12,209 nucleotides of DNA, taken from NCBI GenBank assembly GCA_964572885.1, contig CAZNFC010000023.1:1-12209 (forward strand), given 5' to 3'. The notes beneath the pieces were generated by a model. It searched no databases. It worked only from the letters and a program-made list of their open reading frames with translations, and had not been told where the DNA came from. The position numbers and the translations under genes are program-made. The stretch comes from UBA10107 sp964572885. GTDB taxonomy: Archaea > Nanobdellota > Nanobdellia > Woesearchaeales > UBA10107. This document shows, piece after piece, positions 8,121-12,209 of this stretch (the first letter of the stretch is position 1; every line of letters begins with the position of its first letter).

Positions 8121-8195
8121 TCTTATGATTGACTTTAATGTCTTTTTAAAGGTTATTGTGAGAACATTTTTAAAAGAAAGGAATATACCAACATT
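8121..8195. promoter_or_regulatory. Divergent promoter pair, methyltransferase / thioredoxin-Ste24 operon
   Basis: Two similar TATA boxes sit back to back in 75 bases. The box for the minus-strand methyltransferase is CCTTTAAAAAGA (8141-8152 on the plus strand). The box for the plus-strand operon is catttttaaaag at 8165-8176. Each is about 25-27 bases from its ATG (8120 and 8196), as expected for leaderless messages. The closeness makes mutual exclusion or shared control possible. Confidence 0.6.
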
Positions 8196-8486
8196 ATGCC
8201 ATTAAAAACTCAAAAGAGCACATACGGTGATTTGGTCGAGTACTATGGTACAGAATGTCATTTCTGCATTAAGATGAATCCATTTGTACAGCAGTTAGAA
8301 AAAGAATTAGGAGTAAAGCTTGAGAAAAAAGAGTGCTGGCATAACGCAGCAAACCAGGCTCAATTCATGAAAGATGCAGAAGGAAAATGCTCAGGAGTTC
8401 CTTTCTATCTGAACAGAAAAACTGGAAAATTCATCTGCGGAGCGACAAGCTACGAAAAACTGAAAGCCTGGGCTTTGGGAAAATAA
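8196..8486 (+). CDS. Small thioredoxin/glutaredoxin-fold protein with CxxC
   Basis: This 96-residue protein has the beginning of a thioredoxin-like fold: strand DLVEYYGTE, active site CHFC at 21-24, helix PFVQQLEKELG, and the family's cis-proline in GVPFY (P69). Two further cysteines lie at 47 (KKECWHN) and 65 (GKCSGVP), and a third at about 83 (FICGATSY). There is no signal peptide, so it should be cytosolic and act as a dithiol-disulfide reductant or exchange factor. It starts about 25 bases after a TATA box. Its stop overlaps the start of the Ste24-like gene by one base (TAATG), indicating translational coupling. It may serve that protease or the membrane, but this is only inferred from the operon. 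Confidence 0.8.
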   Translation: MPLKTQKSTYGDLVEYYGTECHFCIKMNPFVQQLEKELGVKLEKKECWHNAANQAQFMKDAEGKCSGVPFYLNRKTGKFICGATSYEKLKAWALGK

Positions 8487-9616
8487 TGTCAAAAAAAGAA
8501 AAAATCTATCAATACGATCCTAAAAGAAGGAAATTAGCAAAAGTATATTCCAAAGAAAAATTCTTGATGTATATCATAAATGACCTTATCATTGCTTTAA
8601 CAACAATATCAATATTTTATTTCTATGGATATTCAGAGAAACTGGCGAACTGGAGCCTGAGCAATGGATTCATCCCGGGAATAATACTTTACGTGCTTTT
8701 GTTCACGACATTGATGTTTGTCGTTTCATTCCCATTAAGGCTTTATTCAGGACTCTTCTATGAGAAGAAATACGGACTCTCAAACCAAAAATTTGGAGCA
8801 TGGATGGTGGACTATCTTAAATCATCATTTATTGGATATCTTATTTTAGTTCCTGTCGGAAGCGTCACTGCATATCTGATTCTTACGACAAAAATGTGGT
8901 GGATATATGTCGTGATATTCAACATAATCGTCACGTCGTTTATTGATTTGATATATCCTGTCGTAATACTGCCATTCTTGTATAAACTTGAGCCATACAA
9001 AAATAAAATGGAATTAAGGACCATCCTTAATATCGTAAAAAACGCAGGAGTTCCTAATCTCAAACATATAAAGGTGCAGAAAGAAAGCGAGAAATCAAAC
9101 AAAGTCAATGCTTTCTTCGCAGGATTGGGAAAGACAAAAACTATCGTTCTTTATGACAATCTTATCAAATCCTTCACAAAGAAAGAAGTAAGGACAGTGA
9201 TAGGACATGAACTTGGACACTATGTCCATAAAGATATAATAAAATTCACTATTCTTGAAGCAATAGAAACTTTAATCACATTCTTTCTGATAAACAAGAT
9301 ATTAACCGGTATGTTCGGAAATGCAATCCCGCTGTCTGCGCTTCCGATTGTTTCATTGATTTCCGCAGTATTTGGATTATTGATCCTTCCGATAAGCATG
9401 TCATTTTCAAGAAGGCAGGAAAGAGCAGCAGATTGGTTTGCATTGGATTATGTAAAAGAGCCTTATGCTCAGATATCAACAGAAAGAAGATTGGCTGATC
9501 ATGATTTAGGAGATGAAAATCCGAATCCGATAATTGAATTCTGGTTCCACAGCCACCCATCTGCCGAAAAAAGAATCAGGATGGTAGAGAAGTGGATGAA
9601 GACAAATAAGAGTTAA
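8486..9616 (+). CDS. Ste24/M48A-type integral-membrane zinc metalloprotease
   Basis: This 376-residue protein has the M48 zinc site HELGH (H241, E242, H245) and the third ligand in RQERAAD (E312). Several hydrophobic segments precede it (around FLMYIINDLIIALTTISIFY, GIILYVLLFTTLMFVVSFPL, SSFIGYLILVPVGSVTAYLI and WWIYVVIFNIIVTSFIDLIY) and one or two lie between the motifs, as in Ste24. The C-terminal pattern NPNPIIEFWFHSHPSAEKRI is typical of the M48A branch rather than HtpX. Yeast Ste24 cleaves CAAX-prenylated proteins and clears clogged translocons; archaeal substrates are unknown. The frame is open to an ATG at 8387, but that would put 33 extra residues inside the upstream gene; the TAATG overlap and the MSKKEKIYQY start favour 8486. 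Confidence 0.88.
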   Translation: MSKKEKIYQYDPKRRKLAKVYSKEKFLMYIINDLIIALTTISIFYFYGYSEKLANWSLSNGFIPGIILYVLLFTTLMFVVSFPLRLYSGLFYEKKYGLSNQKFGAWMVDYLKSSFIGYLILVPVGSVTAYLILTTKMWWIYVVIFNIIVTSFIDLIYPVVILPFLYKLEPYKNKMELRTILNIVKNAGVPNLKHIKVQKESEKSNKVNAFFAGLGKTKTIVLYDNLIKSFTKKEVRTVIGHELGHYVHKDIIKFTILEAIETLITFFLINKILTGMFGNAIPLSALPIVSLISAVFGLLILPISMSFSRRQERAADWFALDYVKEPYAQISTERRLADHDLGDENPNPIIEFWFHSHPSAEKRIRMVEKWMKTNKS

Positions 9617-9627
9617 TTTAATAAATC
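9612..9627 (+). promoter_or_regulatory. TATA box of the membrane regulator gene
   Basis: The stretch gttaatttaataaatc, beginning inside the protease stop codon region, contains a TATA-like core at 9617-9626. It is about 24 bases from the ATG at 9645, which fits a leaderless start. It lacks the TTCCG boxes seen at the next two promoters. Confidence 0.5.
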
Positions 9628-9644
9628 GCAAAGTATTAGCTCAT

Positions 9645-10331
9645 ATGATGAAAAGGGGATTAATTGTTCTGGCACTTCTTATGGTCCTAAGTGTAAATGC
9701 CCAGTTATATGCAGATGTCATATTTCATGTAGGAAATGACGGGGTTGTTACAATATCAGGAAATACTAATTATGAAGGATTCAAAGGCACTACTAACAAA
9801 CTGACATCCAAACAGGGTGATTTCTGGATCTTAAACATCACGTCTCCTAATTTCGAAGAGTTCGTGTACAGCATAGAACTGCCTCAAAATTCAGTAATAA
9901 ATTACATAAAGTCAGATACTCCTGTAAGAATAGAAGACAAAGGTTCGATAGTTGTCACTTCTACAGGAACAAAAGAGAAAGTAAATATCGTTATACAATA
10001 TTCAATAAGCAAAGGAAACTCTAATTCCTTACTAACATGGATAATAGGCATAATTGCAATAATTGTCATCGTAGGAATAATCTATTACATTAAAAATCCA
10101 AAAAAACCGAGCACTCCTGAAAAAGAACTAAACAGAGACCTTTACACCGATAGGCAGCTCATGATACTTGATTACCTAAAAGAGCACGGTACAGTGACCC
10201 AAGCGCATCTTGAGAAAGATCTTAATCTGCCTAAATCTTCTCTTTCCAGAAACATCCAGACATTGGTGCAGAAAGGAATAATTTTCAAAGAAACAAAAGG
10301 AATGAGCAACGTTATAGGATTTAAGGAATAA
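9645..10331 (+). CDS. Membrane-anchored winged-helix transcription regulator (COG2512-like)
   Basis: The 228-residue protein has three parts. Residues 1-23 are a signal peptide or first membrane segment (MMKRGLIVLALLMVLSVNA). Residues 25-125 form an extracytoplasmic beta-rich domain (VIFHVGNDGVVTISGNTNY ... VNIVIQYSISKG). A membrane helix lies at about 128-149 (WIIGIIAIIVIVGIIYYI), followed by a positive KNPKKPS stop-transfer. The C-terminal winged helix, about 166-228 (TDRQLMILDYLKEHGTVTQ, LPKSSLSRNIQTLVQKGII), is MarR/IclR-like. This layout matches the archaeal predicted membrane-associated regulators of COG2512, which should sense something outside and bind DNA inside. Its stop is 3 bases before the first TTCCG box of the next promoter, so it is the natural candidate to bind that element. 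The ATG at 9645 and a second at 9648 are equally possible. Confidence 0.8.
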   Translation: MMKRGLIVLALLMVLSVNAQLYADVIFHVGNDGVVTISGNTNYEGFKGTTNKLTSKQGDFWILNITSPNFEEFVYSIELPQNSVINYIKSDTPVRIEDKGSIVVTSTGTKEKVNIVIQYSISKGNSNSLLTWIIGIIAIIVIVGIIYYIKNPKKPSTPEKELNRDLYTDRQLMILDYLKEHGTVTQAHLEKDLNLPKSSLSRNIQTLVQKGIIFKETKGMSNVIGFKE

Positions 10332-10334
10332 TTG

Positions 10335-10382
10335 TTCCGTCTTGTTCCGTTCTATTCCGGGTTAAATAAATATCTTGTTCCA
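10335..10382 (+). promoter_or_regulatory. TTCC-box promoter P1 of the 141-residue orphan gene
   Basis: TTCCG occurs at 10335, 10345 and 10355, exactly 10 bases apart. The third box is followed by GGTTAAATAAATATC (TATA core about 10362-10372) and a fourth TTCC at 10378, 23 bases after the third. The ATG at 10397 is about 29 bases beyond the TATA centre, giving a leaderless or very short-leader transcript. The first three boxes occupy the BRE and upstream activator zone and the fourth lies between TATA and start, so a bound protein could help or block TBP/TFB. The same layout recurs at 10803-10850. Confidence 0.7.
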
Positions 10383-10396
10383 TCTCTATATACTTT

Positions 10397-10822
10397 ATGA
10401 CACCCTTACAGACAAATGGAAACCTTGAAAAGGTTATCGAAGGACTTGACGAGATTAAGAAGTGGGAATTCCTTTCCACTCTTGCCAAGATAATAAGAAG
10501 CGCTATGAAAAACGGATCTTATACTGCTTTGGAAACAGAAAACAAGGATTGGGGAGTCAGGTTAGATATGCTGTCCGCAGGCTTTGACTATGCTCTCTTG
10601 ACAAGCGGAATGAATCCGGAAAAGATAATGACAGCCTACAAAAATTTCCAGGAGATGTACAACACATTAGGCACTGAATTATGTGAAAAGCTAAAGAGGA
10701 AAAATCCTTATCTTGAGCTGTTGCCATTTGAAAGGATTCCATTGTTGCAGCAAGTAAGAGAGACAATGTCAATTCCAAAACAGAATGGACATTACAAGCA
10801 AGTTCCAGGTAGTTCCGCTTAA
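10397..10822 (+). CDS. Uncharacterised 141-residue helical cytosolic protein
   Basis: I do not recognise this family. The protein has no signal peptide or membrane segment and is predicted to be mainly helical up to about residue 110 (LDEIKKWEFLSTLAKIIRSA, LDMLSAGFDYALLTSGMNPE, IMTAYKNFQEMYNTLGTELC), with a proline/glycine-rich tail ending QVPGSSA. There is one cysteine. The start at 10397 fits the TATA box position. Its promoter shares the TTCC-box layout with the following secreted-protein genes, which suggests co-regulation. The codons of its last residues contain the first two boxes of that next promoter. No function is proposed. Confidence 0.75.
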   Translation: MTPLQTNGNLEKVIEGLDEIKKWEFLSTLAKIIRSAMKNGSYTALETENKDWGVRLDMLSAGFDYALLTSGMNPEKIMTAYKNFQEMYNTLGTELCEKLKRKNPYLELLPFERIPLLQQVRETMSIPKQNGHYKQVPGSSA

Positions 10823-10850
10823 TTTCGGGAAAAATATAAATACTGTTCCA
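10803..10850 (+). promoter_or_regulatory. TTCC-box promoter P2 of the secreted-protein pair
   Basis: TTCCA at 10803, TTCCG at 10813 and TTTCG at 10823 are exactly 10 bases apart. The third runs into GGGAAAAATATAAATACTG (TATA core about 10831-10841), and a further TTCCA lies at 10846, 23 bases after the third. The spacing is identical to P1, with no gap needed to align them. The first two boxes lie inside the last codons of the preceding gene (stop at 10820-10822). Transcription should start near 10860-10866. Confidence 0.7.
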
Positions 10851-10875
10851 GCCATATAATATGCAAGGTCATACG

Positions 10876-10892
10876 GCGCGAAAGCGCGGTGA
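10876..10892 (+). promoter_or_regulatory. GNRA-capped hairpin beside the Shine-Dalgarno site
   Basis: GCGC-GAAA-GCGC (10876-10887) forms a 4-pair GC stem with a GAAA tetraloop. GGTGA (10888-10892) follows directly as a Shine-Dalgarno-like site 4 bases before the ATG at 10897. In an otherwise AT-rich region this GC block stands out. It may stabilise the 5' end or affect ribosome access. It decides in favour of the start at 10897. Confidence 0.5.
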
Positions 10893-10896
10893 GAAA

Positions 10897-11334
10897 ATGA
10901 AAACAAACAAAATTATGCTTGGATTTGTAGTATGCTTGTTTTTAGCTATGCCTTTTGCATTAGCTGAAGAAAATGATACAAACAAGACATTTGAAGTAAA
11001 AGGCGGAAGAGAATATCCTCTGCTTGAAAGAGCGATAGACAGGATAAAGCTTGCATTCACTTTCCAGATCGAAAGAAAGCAGGAACTGATCGCTAAGATA
11101 GAGCAAAGAAGGGAAGAGCACTATCAATTCTTGCTTGCTAAAGGAAAGACTGACCAGGCTGAAGCTTTCAAGGCAAAGACAATAGGTCTTGAAAAGAACT
11201 TTGCGCAATGGAAAGCCAATAAGCAGGAAATATTAGGCAGGATTGAAAACAAGTCTGCCGAAGTCAGGAATGACTCAGGAAAAGCTATGGACAACAAACC
11301 GGAAGCGCCTGTACAAAAAGGAAGATCATACTAA
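10897..11334 (+). CDS. Secreted helical protein, DUF5667-like
   Basis: The 145-residue product has a signal peptide (MKTNKIMLGFVVCLFLAMPF, cleavage likely after ALA at about 23). A conserved-looking block REYPLLERAIDRIKLAFTF follows, then long charged helices with heptad character (RKQELIAKIEQRREEHYQFL). The YPLxRAxDxIKLAFTF pattern with a following helical hairpin resembles DUF5667, found in secreted or membrane-linked proteins of unknown function. The tail is polar and ends with KGRSY; no C-terminal anchor is seen. An in-frame ATG at 10861 would add 12 residues and lies at the expected transcription start, so a leaderless longer form cannot be excluded. Only 15 bases separate it from the next gene, so they form an operon under the TTCC-box promoter. 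Confidence 0.72.
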   Translation: MKTNKIMLGFVVCLFLAMPFALAEENDTNKTFEVKGGREYPLLERAIDRIKLAFTFQIERKQELIAKIEQRREEHYQFLLAKGKTDQAEAFKAKTIGLEKNFAQWKANKQEILGRIENKSAEVRNDSGKAMDNKPEAPVQKGRSY

Positions 11335-11337
11335 ACC

Positions 11338-11345
11338 AAGGAGGT
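11338..11345 (+). promoter_or_regulatory. Strong Shine-Dalgarno site of the last gene
   Basis: AAGGAGGT lies 4 bases before the ATG at 11350. As in many archaea, the internal gene of an operon has a strong ribosome binding site while first genes appear leaderless. Confidence 0.8.
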
Positions 11346-11349
11346 TAAA

Positions 11350-12209
11350 ATGAAACAAAAAATATCAAGTATTTTTGTTGCACTGATGTTTATGCTATCG
11401 ATAGTTTCAATAGCATTTGCGCAGGATGCGACAGATAATACGACTGTATCAACAGATACAAATGTAAGTGCCAATACAAGCACTGAAGTCCAGACTGATG
11501 TGAACACATCAACAACTGTGAATTCAGATGACAATAACGAAGCAGAAGTTTCTGATCATAATGAAACAGAAACTCCAAGCAACGACGACAACGACACAAG
11601 TGTAATGACAGACGTTCCAGGAGCGCAGATGAGGGTCACTCAACTGCAGGAAAGGATCGAAAGAGCTGTATTGTACGGCAATGAGATAATTGCAGCAATA
11701 AAAGCTAAAGGAAATGTCAGCACAACTGACTTGGAAACAATCGTCACTTCATTAAGCGATTTGAAAACACAAGCAGGAGCAATAGATTCAACTAATGTCG
11801 AAGAAGCGACTGCTAAGTTTGTTGACATCAAGAAACAGGCTATAACTCTTGTACAGCAATTCAGGGTTAAAGCAAGAAGTTTGCTTGGTGCAAAGGAACT
11901 TGCTCAGCTGAAAAAGACAATACAAGGAAAAGAAGCTGAAAAGCTTAAAGATGTACGTAAAAAGGTTGAAGATGCAAGAAAAGCTCACAACGCTGAAATT
12001 GCTGCAAACATTGCAGAGAAATTAGGTGTTGACCTGACTGACATCATTGCTAAGCTTAAGAGCGGAGAAATAACTCCTCAGGAAGCCAAGAGAGAGATCA
12101 TAGATGCTTTCAAAGCATTGTCTGCCGAGAAAAAAGATCAGGCAAGGCTTAAGCTTCAGGAAAAAATCTCTGAATGGAGAGTTAAAAGACTTTCAGCGCT
12201 TGACAAAGC
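11350..12209 (+). CDS. Secreted coiled-coil protein with an acidic sequon-rich N-terminus (3' end off the right edge)
   Basis: The frame is open from 11350 to the window end (286 full codons). Residues 1-24 form a signal peptide (MKQKISSIFVALMFMLSIVS, then IAFA before QD). Residues 25-88 are low-complexity and rich in N, T, S, D and E with several NxT sequons. The rest is long charged helices: PGAQMRVTQLQERIERAVLY, KFVDIKKQAITLVQQFRVKA and LRDVRKK-like heptads (actual KLKDVRKKVEDARKAHNAE). A short segment GVDLTDIIAKLKSGEITPQE looks like a small helical hairpin. I do not recognise a named family. It shares its operon, export signal and helical style with the DUF5667-like protein, so both probably act at the cell envelope. 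The C-terminus and any anchor are outside the window. Confidence 0.75.
   Translation, partial: MKQKISSIFVALMFMLSIVSIAFAQDATDNTTVSTDTNVSANTSTEVQTDVNTSTTVNSDDNNEAEVSDHNETETPSNDDNDTSVMTDVPGAQMRVTQLQERIERAVLYGNEIIAAIKAKGNVSTTDLETIVTSLSDLKTQAGAIDSTNVEEATAKFVDIKKQAITLVQQFRVKARSLLGAKELAQLKKTIQGKEAEKLKDVRKKVEDARKAHNAEIAANIAEKLGVDLTDIIAKLKSGEITPQEAKREIIDAFKALSAEKKDQARLKLQEKISEWRVKRLSALDK

Noticed and set aside
8387..8485. Longer N-terminus for the Ste24-like protease
   Set aside because: The 33 extra residues overlap the thioredoxin-like gene and do not look like the family; the TAATG junction explains the start.
10557..11988. Minus-strand ORFs of 63-82 codons under the right-hand genes
   Set aside because: They are antisense to plus-strand genes with signal peptides, ribosome sites and promoters, and show no recognisable protein features.

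Overview
The window looks like a scaffold from an AT-rich archaeal genome, most probably a DPANN-type archaeon (Woesearchaeota/Pacearchaeota-like). This is inferred from the gene types: a giant Asn-rich surface protein with cadherin-like repeats, a RAD55/KaiC-like ATPase, a Ste24-type protease, a membrane-anchored winged-helix regulator and short secreted helical proteins. Most genes also have a TTTATAAA-like TATA box about 25-30 bases before the start codon, which fits leaderless or short-leader archaeal transcripts. No rRNA, tRNA, CRISPR array or transposase was seen.

Left part, minus strand (1-7383). A huge secreted surface protein starts at 4205 and runs off the left edge, giving more than 1400 residues. 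It has a signal peptide, a glycosylation-sequon-rich segment, a conserved-looking N-terminal region, and then nine full beta-sandwich-like repeats of 87-88 residues plus the start of a tenth. One fibronectin-III-like domain interrupts the array. Upstream lies a second giant gene (4305-7383). It encodes a rod of Trp-containing coiled-coil repeats with a 40-residue (120-base) core unit, then a winged helix, then one KaiC/RAD55-like ATPase domain. A 100-N assembly gap lies inside its repeats; the reading frame is restored if the true gap is a multiple of three. Upstream of this gene is a three-unit array with an exact 26-base period.

Middle (7587-9616). An O-methyltransferase gene (minus) is divergent from a two-gene plus-strand operon: a small thioredoxin-like CxxC protein and a Ste24/M48A zinc metalloprotease, joined by a one-base TAATG overlap.

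Right part, plus strand (9645-12209). This holds a membrane-anchored winged-helix regulator (COG2512-like), an unrecognised 141-residue cytosolic protein, and a pair of secreted helical proteins, the first DUF5667-like and the second running off the right edge. The promoters of the orphan gene and of the secreted pair share one unusual layout: three TTCCG-like boxes at exactly 10-base intervals, then a TATA box, then a fourth TTCC exactly 23 bases after the third box. This is the clearest candidate for an undescribed local regulatory circuit, and the adjacent regulator is the obvious candidate to bind it.

The strongest points for follow-up are this shared promoter architecture, the coiled-coil/winged-helix/KaiC fusion with the 26-base repeat array at its promoter, and the higher-order repeat order in the surface protein.
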